Source: JAEUPI01 sp035499355
GTDB taxonomy: Bacteria > Pseudomonadota > Gammaproteobacteria > Burkholderiales > Burkholderiaceae_C
Direction of reading: 5' to 3'
Assembly: GCA_035499355.1 (NCBI GenBank)
Contig: DATJYZ010000367.1
Span: 1-7,401 of the forward strand
Length of the DNA stretch: 7,401 nt
The position numbers were made by a program, and so were the translations under genes. The notes beneath the pieces were generated by a model, which did no database searches, was not told the DNA's origin, and saw nothing but the letters and a program-made list of their open reading frames with translations. Positions 1 to 6,413 of the stretch are shown here, piece after piece (within the stretch, counting starts at the first letter, position 1; the number at the start of each line of letters is the position of its first letter).

Positions 1-156
1 AACCACCTGCTGGTGGTGCAGGCGTCGTCGCACGGCGCGCCCAAGCGCGTGCGCGGCGTGATCTCGCGCACCCAGGTCGAGCGCCAGCTCGGCACGCTGA
101 TCGACATCACGCCGATCGCCGGCAGCTTCTCGGAAGTCGAGCGCGCGTTGCTGTAA
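1..156 (+). CDS. CBS-domain protein, C-terminal fragment (5' end outside window)
   Basis: An open frame runs from base 1 to a TAA stop at 154-156 and gives 51 residues. It opens with NHLLVVQ, continues with RVRGVISRTQVERQLG and ends in FSEVERALL. The pattern of a hydrophobic strand, then RVRG(V/I)xSxTQ(V/I)xRQLG, then a short helix with FxExExAL matches the last half of a CBS domain in small proteobacterial CBS-pair proteins. Such domains usually bind adenine nucleotides and act as regulatory modules. The binding residues of the first half and any partner domain lie left of the window, so ligand and role cannot be stated. It is convergent with the glycosyltransferase gene, with 68 bp between the two stop codons. 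The frame is certain; the family call rests on a short fragment. Confidence 0.7.
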   Translation, partial: NHLLVVQASSHGAPKRVRGVISRTQVERQLGTLIDITPIAGSFSEVERALL

Positions 157-194
157 CTGCGGCGGATCGGCGCATTCGGTCGCACCTTGTTCTT

Positions 195-219
195 GCCCCG
201 TCGCGAAGACGCCAGGGGC
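195..219. other. Imperfect inverted repeat between two convergent genes
   Basis: In the 68-bp gap between the convergent stop codons, GCCC (195-198) pairs with GGGC (216-219), and CGTC (199-202) pairs with GACG (208-211) around a 5-nt GCGAA loop. A 4-nt bulge (212-215) separates the two stems. Its position suits a bidirectional termination structure, but there is no T-run on either strand, so it is not a canonical intrinsic terminator. In DNA this rich in GC it could be chance. Nothing else is visible in the gap. Confidence 0.22.
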
Positions 220-224
220 GCGGG

Positions 225-2072
225 TCAGCCAACTCCGGCCGGCGCCGCGTCCTCGGCGCCTTGAGCGCTTGCGTTCGACAGCAACTGCAGAACTGCTGCT
301 TCGAACGCCGCGACGGGCGCATCGTTCTCGAACAGCGTATCGGCGGCACTGTCGATGCGTTGGCGGCAGGCGGCGGCGAAGTCGCGGTCGCTGGCCACGC
401 GGCAGGCCAGCTCGACATAGCGGGCGTCCGAGTCGGCCACCAGGTCGACGAAACCCATCGCGGTATAGAGCCCGTGGCCGAAGCGTTCGCGCTGCAGTCG
501 TCCGGCCAGGGTGACCACCGGCGTGCCGACCGAGAACGCCTCCATGCTGGTGTTGTAGCCGTTGAAGTGAACGGTATCGAGAACCACGTCCGACATCTGC
601 AAGACGCGCAGGTAACGCTCGTAGGGCATGGACGGCACAAAGCGCACGCGAGCGGCAAGCGCGGGCGACAGCACCTGCAGGCGCCGCATCAGTGCCGCGC
701 GAAGGTGGTCCTGGGCCGGCTGGAACAGCAGAATCACTGCCTGCGGATCACGCTCGGTGATGGCAAGGAACAGGCGGTCCATGCGCGGCTGAATTTTGAA
801 GATCTGCTGCGCGCAGCAATACAGGTGCTCGTCGTCGGAAACTCCCAGTTGCGCGCGTGTCGGTTGCGCCGCTGGCGGCGGCGGGCGGAGATAGCGGCAC
901 ACGTTGCCCGCTGCTGGCAGCAGCACGAGCTCTTCGGTGTAGTGCGCCTGGGCGTCACCCGCCTCGAACAGAGCCCACGAGACGTAGGCATCCAGGGCCG
1001 GGATGCCCGTGGTGTCGGGATGGCCGAACCACGTGAACTGCAGCGGCGCGAGGCGGGCGAAAGCGAGAAAGTAAGACAGCGGCTCCATGCCGATGTCCGC
1101 AAAGAAGAGCGCATCGAGCCCGAGCGCGGCCACGGTCTGCCGCGCTGCGTGCAGCGGGCCAGGCGGGATGTCGACCACGGCATCGGCTGCGGCATCGATG
1201 GCGCGCGCCGTGTCGTCGCCATTCGACGGCTCGAGGCGGATCGCGATGACTTCGAAGCGCCGCCGGTCGAGCTTCTCAAACAAACCGCGCACGACGCTGC
1301 CGACGCTGTGCGCTCGCAGGAAGCGCGACGCGATGCCGATCTTCACCCGCCCCTCACCCACCCGCCAAGCGCCCACATGAGGAGCGGTCCACAGCAGGTC
1401 CGGGCAGGCTCTGGCGTAGACGCTGGCCAACGCGCTGTTGAGTTCGACGTTGACCTGGCCGTGGTAGGAAAAGCGGAAGTAGGTGGCCGCGTGCACCAGC
1501 GGATCAGTCAGCGCCAGGTCATCGCTGGCCTGCAGGCGGCGCAGTTTGTCCAGCGCCGTGGCGCGCGCGCGGCGGATGGCTTGGTCATCGGGAGCGACGA
1601 ACGGCATCAGCATCGCCTCGCGCAGCAGGTAGCCCGTGCGCTGTTGCGGATCCACCTGCGCCAGTCGCAGCAGCGTGGCCGACGCAGCGTCCAGTCGCCC
1701 GGCATCTTCTTGCGCCAGTGCCAGGTTGCGCAGCGCGAGGACGTTGCCAGGTGCGAGCGCGGACCAGCGCTCGAACAGACCACAGGCTTCTTCGGGTTGC
1801 TGCATCATCAGCAACAGCGAGCCGAGGTTCTGAAGCGCGAGGGCGAACGCCGGATCCAGCGCCACGGCCTCGCGCAGCAGTGCCACGGCATCGGGAAAGC
1901 AGGCCGGCAGACGCGACAGCGCCACACTCTGGTTGTATAGACACACCGCGAGAAGCTTGCGCGCCTGCACCACGTCCTGATGCAGCTGTATCGTCGAACG
2001 GCATACCTTCGCGGCGGCGTCGAATTCGCCCACGGCCAGCAGCTGCCTGGCCTTGTCGAGTCGTTTGCTCAT
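225..2072 (-). CDS. TPR-containing GT41 glycosyltransferase (OGT/SPINDLY-like)
   Basis: This predicts a 615-residue, probably cytoplasmic enzyme that transfers a sugar from a nucleotide-sugar donor (UDP-GlcNAc or GDP-fucose in known relatives) to protein Ser/Thr. Residues about 5-142 form three to four TPR helix pairs, for example ALDPAFALALQNLGSLL near 71-87, and would bind the acceptor. Residues about 240-600 form the GT41 domain. By motif comparison with human OGT, H255 (in RAHSVGS) matches H498, GHPDTTG (350-356) matches the GYPGTSG loop, K426 (in IFKIQP) matches K842, and D499 (in VVLDT) matches D925. NGYNTSMEA and VGTPVVT follow in the expected order. No signal peptide is seen. The frame is open upstream to 2405, but the ATG at 2072 is chosen because the TPR helices begin right after it and the upstream translation is Arg/Pro-rich and overlaps the next gene. 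No clear Shine-Dalgarno precedes it. Donor and target are unknown. Confidence 0.88.
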   Translation of the reverse strand: MSKRLDKARQLLAVGEFDAAAKVCRSTIQLHQDVVQARKLLAVCLYNQSVALSRLPACFPDAVALLREAVALDPAFALALQNLGSLLLMMQQPEEACGLFERWSALAPGNVLALRNLALAQEDAGRLDAASATLLRLAQVDPQQRTGYLLREAMLMPFVAPDDQAIRRARATALDKLRRLQASDDLALTDPLVHAATYFRFSYHGQVNVELNSALASVYARACPDLLWTAPHVGAWRVGEGRVKIGIASRFLRAHSVGSVVRGLFEKLDRRRFEVIAIRLEPSNGDDTARAIDAAADAVVDIPPGPLHAARQTVAALGLDALFFADIGMEPLSYFLAFARLAPLQFTWFGHPDTTGIPALDAYVSWALFEAGDAQAHYTEELVLLPAAGNVCRYLRPPPPAAQPTRAQLGVSDDEHLYCCAQQIFKIQPRMDRLFLAITERDPQAVILLFQPAQDHLRAALMRRLQVLSPALAARVRFVPSMPYERYLRVLQMSDVVLDTVHFNGYNTSMEAFSVGTPVVTLAGRLQRERFGHGLYTAMGFVDLVADSDARYVELACRVASDRDFAAACRQRIDSAADTLFENDAPVAAFEAAVLQLLSNASAQGAEDAAPAGVG

Positions 2073-2082
2073 GACGGAACGA

Positions 2083-2100
2083 GCGGGGCATGGGCCCCGC
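2083..2100 (-). promoter_or_regulatory. GC-rich hairpin in the leader of the glycosyltransferase gene
   Basis: GCGGGGC (2083-2089) and GCCCCGC (2094-2100) form a perfect 7-bp stem with a 4-nt loop. The hairpin ends 10 nt before the glycosyltransferase ATG, where a Shine-Dalgarno would be expected, and no such site is seen there. It could limit ribosome access or make translation depend on another factor; this is inference. The rest of the 167-bp gap (2073-2239) shows no convincing -35/-10 pair. It holds one purine-rich GAGGAG stretch on the - strand (near 2169-2174) that is not followed by a usable start codon. Confidence 0.3.
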
Positions 2101-2239
2101 GGCAATGGGTATTCGAGGCAACGAACGAACGCTGCGCCTGCCGGAGCCGCAGCGCGCCAGTTTGGCAGTATCTCCTCGCCGGGCCGGCTCGGGACCTCTC
2201 GGGTGCAGCAGGTCTGCAGCGGCCACGCCCGCGGGCGCG

Positions 2240-2725
2240 CTACGACCGCGGCGCGTCGAACGCGGTGCGCGCCGGCTCGATTGTGCCGACGTCGGCCCAT
2301 GAGCGGCTGTCGTAGTCGAACGCGGCCAGCGCGCAGGTGGCCAGGTCGATGCTCGCGCCGGCCAGGCGGCTTGCCAGCGCGCTGAACTCGGGGTTGTGCC
2401 CGCACAGCATCAGACGCTCGACCTTCGGGTCGGTGTCGTGGATCACTGCCAGCAGGTCCTCCACGTGCGCCGCGTACAGCGAGTCGTCGACCAGCACGTG
2501 CTTGCGCGGGTAGTCGATCTCGGCGGCGATGCGCTGCGCCGTCGTCAACGCGCGCAGCGCGGGGCTCGAGACGATCAGGTCGGGCTTCACGTGATGCTTG
2601 GCCAGGCGCTTGCCCATCCTGGCGGCGTCGTGCAGTCCGCGCTCGTCCAGCGGCCGCTCGCGGTCGGGCAGCGCCGGGTCGTCGCGGCTGGCCTTTGCAT
2701 GCCGAACCAGGTACAGCGTCTTCAT
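2240..2725 (-). CDS. sixA: SixA-type histidine phosphatase
   Basis: The 161-residue protein matches the small histidine phosphatases of the SixA branch in length and motifs. The N-terminal LVRHAKA gives the catalytic pair R8-H9, where H9 would become phosphorylated. R58 in SSPALRA is the second phosphate-binding arginine, and H110 in CGHNP is the second catalytic histidine. E89 or D90 is the likely acid. E. coli SixA removes phosphate from phosphohistidine proteins (ArcB HPt domain and, later, the nitrogen PTS protein NPr); the target here is unknown. No signal peptide or membrane segment is present, so it should be cytoplasmic. The ATG at 2725 has a GAGGG Shine-Dalgarno at 2735-2739, 9 nt upstream. 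It starts 67 bp after the RND stop, so co-transcription is possible. A short inverted repeat (GACGC/GCGTC, 2764-2776) lies in that gap but has no T-run. Family confidence is high; the symbol is by homology only. Confidence 0.88.
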   Translation of the reverse strand: MKTLYLVRHAKASRDDPALPDRERPLDERGLHDAARMGKRLAKHHVKPDLIVSSPALRALTTAQRIAAEIDYPRKHVLVDDSLYAAHVEDLLAVIHDTDPKVERLMLCGHNPEFSALASRLAGASIDLATCALAAFDYDSRSWADVGTIEPARTAFDAPRS

Positions 2726-2792
2726 CGCCGAGCGCCCTCGTGCGGGTCGATCGGACGATGATAGACGCGAGGCGTCGCGCGGGGCCCGCTGC

Positions 2793-5186
2793 TCAGGCCT
2801 TGCCCGGCAGCAGCAGCCACGACAGTGCCGGAATCAGCAGCACCGCGCCCACCATGTTCCAGACGAACATGAACGCCAGCAGGATGCCCATGTCGGCCTG
2901 GAACTTGATGGGCGACAGCGCCCAGGTGGCCACGCCGGCGGCCAGCGTGATGCCCACCAGCACCACCACCTTGCCGGTGAACTGCAGCGCGCTGCGGTAC
3001 GACTCGGCCAGCGACACGCGGGCGCGCTGCCGCACCAGCTGCACCGACAGCAGGTACAGCGCGTAGTCGATGCCGATGCCGACGCCGAGCGCGATCACGG
3101 GCAGCGTCGCCACCTTGACGCCGATGCCCAGCGCCACCATCAGCGCCTCGCACAGCACCGAGGTGATCACCAGCGGCACCACCGCCACCACCACCGCGCG
3201 CCAGCTGCGGAAGGTGATGAAGCACAGCACGATCACCGCGCCGTACACCAGCAGCAGCATCTGCGTCCACGCCTGCTTGACGACGATGTTCGTCGCCGCC
3301 TCGATGCCGGCGCTGCCGGCGGCGAGCAGGAACTTGCGCTCGTCGTTGCCGTGCCCAGCCGCGAACGTGCTGCTGGCCTGCACCACGCGCTCGAGCGTGT
3401 CGGCGCGGTGGTCGGACAGGTACGCGATCACCGGCATCACCGAGCAGTCGGTGTTGAAGAGATCCGGGTTGTTGACGCTCGCCTGCTGCGCGCCGTAGTT
3501 CAGCACGTCCTGGTTGCGCGCGATCGTCAGCCACTTCGGGCTGCCCTCGTTGCTGCCTGCGGTAATTTGGCGCACCGCGTTGGCCAGCGACACCGTGGTC
3601 TGCACGCCGCTCACCTGCTGCAGCTGCCAGGCCAGGCGGTCGGCCTCGACCAGCGTGGCGTACTTGAGGCAGCCTTCCTTCTCGGTCTTGACGATCACCG
3701 CGAAGGTGTCGCTCGACAGGCTGTAGTTGCCGGTGATGTAGGCGTTGTCGCGGTTGTAGCGCGAGTCGGCGCGCAGTTCGGGCGCACCGGGGTCGAGGTC
3801 GCCGATCTTCAGGTGGTGGCTGGCGGCGTAACCCGCCACCAGCAGCAACGCCGACGCGGCCAGTGCGGCCAGCGCCCAGCGGCGCTCGGTGAAGCGCGCC
3901 AGCACGCCGAACAGGCGGTTGAAGCCGCGCTGCTGCGCCTGGTCGCTCTCGGCCATCAGGGCGCGCGCCGCAGCCGCATCGCTGACGCCGACGTAGCTCA
4001 GCAGCACCGGCAGCAGGATCAGGTTGGTGAAGATCAGCACCGCCACACCGAGGCTGGCGGTCAGCGCCAGGTCCCGGATCACCGGGATGTCGATCGCCAT
4101 CAGCACCGCGAAGCCCACCGCGTCGGCCAGCAGCGCGGTCAGGCCGGCGAGGAACAGGCGGCGGAACGTGAAGCGCGCGGCCACCAGCTTGTGCGCGCCG
4201 CGCGCGATGTCCTGCATGATGCCGTTCATCTTCTGCGCGCCGTGGCTGACACCGATCGCGAACACCAGGAACGGCACCAGGATCGAATACGGGTCGAGCT
4301 CGAAGCCCAGCGCGGCCACCAGCCCGAGCTGCCACACCACCGCGATCAGCGAGCACGCCAGCACCAGCGCGGTGGAGCGCGCGCAGCGGGTGTACAGCCA
4401 GATGATCGCGGCCGCGATCAACGCCGCGAGGCCGAAGTACATCGCCACCTGCATCAGCCCGTCGATCAGGTCGCCCACCAGCTTGGCGAAGCCGATCACG
4501 TGCACCTTGGTTCGACCGTCGGCCTCGACGCGCGCGCGCAGTTGCTCCAGCGAGTGCGACAGCGCGCGCACGTCGATGCGCTCGCCGGTCTTGGGGTCGC
4601 GATCGAGCAGCGGCACCACCAGCATGCTCGACTTGAAGTCGTTGCCGACCAGGCTGCCGACGATGCCGGCGCGCGCGATGTTGCCGCGCAGCGATTCGGT
4701 GGCGGCGGCCGAGCCGTCGTAGTTGTCGGGCATCACAGGGCCGCCGCGAAAGCCCTCTTCGGTCACCTCGGTCCAGCGCACGCCGGGCGCCCACAGCGAC
4801 TTCACCCACGTGCGGTCGACGCCGGGCGTCAGGAACACCTCGTCGTGGATCTTGCGCAGCGTGGCTTGGTATTGGGGGTCGAAGATGTCGCCCTGCGTGT
4901 TCTCGACCACGATGCGCAGCGCATCGCCGAGGCCGCGCAACTCCTTGCGGTTCTCGAGGTAGTTCTGGATGTACGGGTGGCTGCGCGGGATCATCTTCTC
5001 GAAGCTCGCGCTCAGGCCCAGCTTCATCACGGCCAGCGCGGCCAGCAGCACGGTGACGACCGCGCAGACGAGCATCACCGCGCGGCGGTGGTTGAACACG
5101 GCGCGCTCGAGCAGCGAGCCGCTCGCGGGGTCGAAGCCCTCCAGCGACGGGTCGTCGGCGGGCGGCTGGGCGGTGGCGGTGTGCAT
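2793..5186 (-). CDS. RND/MMPL-family inner-membrane transporter (HAE3-like)
   Basis: The 797-residue protein has the RND layout of two similar halves. TM1 is about 37-55, followed by a periplasmic loop (56-246) and TM2-TM6 (247-398). TM7 is about 437-455, followed by a second loop (456-640) and TM8-TM12 (641-793). It lacks the very large loops of the roughly 1,000-residue HAE1 drug pumps and resembles the MMPL/HpnN-type HAE3 group linked to lipid or hydrophobe export. TM10 carries GIGIDYALYL with D707-Y708, the proton-relay pair known in MmpL3; the matching TM4 position has S314-H315 (IGVSHG). Loop 2 holds two cysteines, C506 and C581. Possible starts are TTG 5213, ATG 5198 and ATG 5186. The last is chosen because GGAG lies 6 nt upstream; ATG 5198 has no site. 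It begins 13 bp after the propeller gene stop, so the two are probably translationally coupled. Substrate unknown; a hydrophobic or lipid-like cargo is inferred from family and neighbours. Confidence 0.92.
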   Translation of the reverse strand: MHTATAQPPADDPSLEGFDPASGSLLERAVFNHRRAVMLVCAVVTVLLAALAVMKLGLSASFEKMIPRSHPYIQNYLENRKELRGLGDALRIVVENTQGDIFDPQYQATLRKIHDEVFLTPGVDRTWVKSLWAPGVRWTEVTEEGFRGGPVMPDNYDGSAAATESLRGNIARAGIVGSLVGNDFKSSMLVVPLLDRDPKTGERIDVRALSHSLEQLRARVEADGRTKVHVIGFAKLVGDLIDGLMQVAMYFGLAALIAAAIIWLYTRCARSTALVLACSLIAVVWQLGLVAALGFELDPYSILVPFLVFAIGVSHGAQKMNGIMQDIARGAHKLVAARFTFRRLFLAGLTALLADAVGFAVLMAIDIPVIRDLALTASLGVAVLIFTNLILLPVLLSYVGVSDAAAARALMAESDQAQQRGFNRLFGVLARFTERRWALAALAASALLLVAGYAASHHLKIGDLDPGAPELRADSRYNRDNAYITGNYSLSSDTFAVIVKTEKEGCLKYATLVEADRLAWQLQQVSGVQTTVSLANAVRQITAGSNEGSPKWLTIARNQDVLNYGAQQASVNNPDLFNTDCSVMPVIAYLSDHRADTLERVVQASSTFAAGHGNDERKFLLAAGSAGIEAATNIVVKQAWTQMLLLVYGAVIVLCFITFRSWRAVVVAVVPLVITSVLCEALMVALGIGVKVATLPVIALGVGIGIDYALYLLSVQLVRQRARVSLAESYRSALQFTGKVVVLVGITLAAGVATWALSPIKFQADMGILLAFMFVWNMVGAVLLIPALSWLLLPGKA

Positions 5187-5192
5187 CGCGAG

Positions 5193-5196
5193 CTCC
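5193..5196 (-). promoter_or_regulatory. Shine-Dalgarno that sets the RND start
   Basis: GGAG on the - strand sits 6 nt before the ATG at 5184-5186 and lies inside the short gap after the propeller gene stop (5200-5202). The alternative ATG at 5196-5198 and the TTG at 5211-5213 have no purine-rich site at a proper distance. The site therefore favours the 797-residue form over the 802- or 806-residue forms. Confidence 0.6.
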
Positions 5197-5199
5197 ATG

Positions 5200-6249
5200 T
5201 CAGGCACCAGCAACGGTTTGCAGGCCGCGCGGACCGCCGAGCACCAGCGCGCCGCCGCCCGACGCGGTGACGGCCGCGGCAGGTTGCGCGCGTTCGGTTT
5301 TCAGCGGCGCGAAGGTCGCGCCGTCGTCGGCGCTGACGAGCACGTGTCCGGCCTGGCTCACCAGCACGATGCGGCCGCGCTCGTCGAGCGTGCCTGCGGT
5401 CAGCCCCACCGGCACGCCGGTGGACACGGCGCTCCACGTGCGGCCGCGGTCGGTGCTGCGCACGACGTTGCCGCGCAGACCGAACGCCAGCACCACGCGC
5501 TCGTTGCCGACCACGCCGAACAGCGTGCCCTGGTAGGGGATGTTCTGCGCGACGAAGCGGCCGCTGGTGGCATCGAGCTTCAACAGCAGGCCCTGCTCGC
5601 CGGCGATGTAGAGGTCGCCGCCGACGCGACGCACGGCGTACAGGTGCAGCGCCTTGGGGTTGTCGGTGGCATGCAGCAGCGGCTGCCAGCTCTGGCCGCC
5701 GTCGGTGGTGCGCAGCACCAGGCCGAACGCGCCGACGACGATGCCGTGGCGCGCATCGTCGAAGCAGACGTCCAGCAGCGGATTCTCGGCGCCCTGTGCG
5801 GCGAAGCGCTGCGCCTCGGCCAGCCACTTGGCGTCGCCGCTGGCGCTGTAGTGCTTGACCAGCGCGTCGCCGATGGTGCGGCCGTCGAGCTGGCGCGACC
5901 AGGTGCGGCCGCCGTCGGCGGTGTGCAGCACGACCGCGTCGTGGCCGACCGCCCAGCCCTGCTCGGCGCTGGGAAAGCTCACCGCGACGAGGTCGGCGCT
6001 CACCGGCACCGTGGCCTGCTGCCAGCTCTTGCCATGGTCGTCGGACAGCAGCACGTGGCCGCGCTGGCCGACCGCCACCACGCGCGCTCCGGCGAGCGTG
6101 AGGCCGTTGACCAACGCGCGCGCGGCCAGCGGGCTGGCCAGCGCCGGCGTGTCGAGCACGTCGCGCGGCGCGGTGTCGGGCACGGCCCAGGCCCCGGCAA
6201 CGAGCAGGGCGAGCAGCGCCAGGGTCAATGCATAGGCACGATGCGGCAT
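5200..6249 (-). CDS. Secreted YCF48/BNR-type beta-propeller protein
   Basis: The 349-residue protein starts with a likely Sec signal peptide: MPHR, a hydrophobic core at about 6-19, and an AWA site with cleavage after residue 22. The mature part has recurring blade motifs of the YCF48/BNR type: GHVLLSDDHGKSW (64-76), AVVLHTADGGRTW (105-117), GLVLRTTDGGQSW (176-188), GNVVRSTDRGRTW (260-272) and GHVLVSADDGATF (301-313). A degenerate copy lies at 220-232. This fits a periplasmic six- to seven-bladed propeller. A roughly 40-residue helical stretch (119-158) interrupts blades two and three. The plant and cyanobacterial YCF48 role in photosystem II assembly should not be carried over; here the propeller is paired with an RND pump and probably helps its assembly or cargo handling (inference). 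ATG 6249 has AGGAG 6 nt upstream. The same frame is open further upstream, but that part overlaps DUF1329 in the wrong frame and is not real. Confidence 0.88.
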   Translation of the reverse strand: MPHRAYALTLALLALLVAGAWAVPDTAPRDVLDTPALASPLAARALVNGLTLAGARVVAVGQRGHVLLSDDHGKSWQQATVPVSADLVAVSFPSAEQGWAVGHDAVVLHTADGGRTWSRQLDGRTIGDALVKHYSASGDAKWLAEAQRFAAQGAENPLLDVCFDDARHGIVVGAFGLVLRTTDGGQSWQPLLHATDNPKALHLYAVRRVGGDLYIAGEQGLLLKLDATSGRFVAQNIPYQGTLFGVVGNERVVLAFGLRGNVVRSTDRGRTWSAVSTGVPVGLTAGTLDERGRIVLVSQAGHVLVSADDGATFAPLKTERAQPAAAVTASGGGALVLGGPRGLQTVAGA

Positions 6250-6255
6250 GAATGT

Positions 6256-6260
6256 CTCCT
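6256..6260 (-). promoter_or_regulatory. Shine-Dalgarno of the propeller gene
   Basis: AGGAG on the - strand lies 6 nt before the ATG at 6247-6249. Together with the signal peptide that starts at this codon, it fixes the start and rules out a fusion with the open frame that continues upstream through the DUF1329 region. Confidence 0.7.
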
Positions 6261-6326
6261 GTGGAAGGGCGCGGTCGGTGCCGCGTCTGTCGAGTGCGCG
6301 CATTGTCGAAAGGCCGCTCGCCGCCG

Positions 6327-6348
6327 CGCCCCCTCTCACCGGGGGGCG
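6327..6348. other. GC-rich inverted repeat upstream of the propeller gene
   Basis: CGCCCCC (6327-6333) and GGGGGCG (6342-6348) form a 7-bp stem around an 8-nt loop. It lies between the DUF1329 terminator and the propeller start, so it falls in the region that must hold any promoter or leader of the propeller-RND pair. It has no T-run, and its function is unknown. I could not identify a convincing -35/-10 pair in 6261-6358. Confidence 0.3.
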
Positions 6349-6358
6349 GCATGGGGGC

Positions 6359-6389
6359 AAAAAAAGAGGCCGCACGGTGTGCGGCCCCT
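6359..6389 (-). terminator. Intrinsic (Rho-independent) terminator after DUF1329
   Basis: On the - strand, GGCCGCAC, a 3-nt ACC loop and GTGCGGCC form a perfect 8-bp stem. It extends outward through one G-U pair and two more pairs (arms 6379-6389 and 6365-6375). A run of seven T follows at once (6365-6359 read on the - strand). The structure begins 24 nt after the DUF1329 stop codon and is a textbook intrinsic terminator for that transcript. It lies about 110 bp before the propeller start, so expression of the propeller-RND pair needs read-through or a promoter of its own. Confidence 0.88.
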
Positions 6390-6413
6390 CCCGACAACGC
6401 TTCCTTCTCGTCT

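Noticed and set aside
261..1940. Long + strand open frame (559 codons) opposite the glycosyltransferase
   Set aside because: The translation has no recognisable domain and is rich in Arg, Gln and His, while the opposite strand encodes conserved TPR and GT41 motifs.
225..2072. Horizontal acquisition of the glycosyltransferase based on codon use
   Set aside because: A short stretch I checked by eye is still strongly GC-biased at third positions. No mobile-element genes or flanking repeats are seen, so there is no real support.
2231..2240. Possible terminator hairpin just after the sixA-like stop (GC-rich palindrome)
   Set aside because: The stem is short, leaves almost no loop and lacks a T-run; it is probably chance in GC-rich DNA.
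2073..2405. Longer N-terminal form of the glycosyltransferase starting at 2405
   Set aside because: The extra 111 residues are Arg/Pro-rich, overlap the sixA-like gene and resemble no domain. TPR sequence begins right after the ATG at 2072.
2598..5270. Long + strand open frame (890 codons) opposite the RND gene
   Set aside because: It is antisense to a gene with clear family motifs and membrane segments. Its translation is a low-complexity mix of Arg, His, Gln and Ala, the usual shadow of a GC-rich gene.
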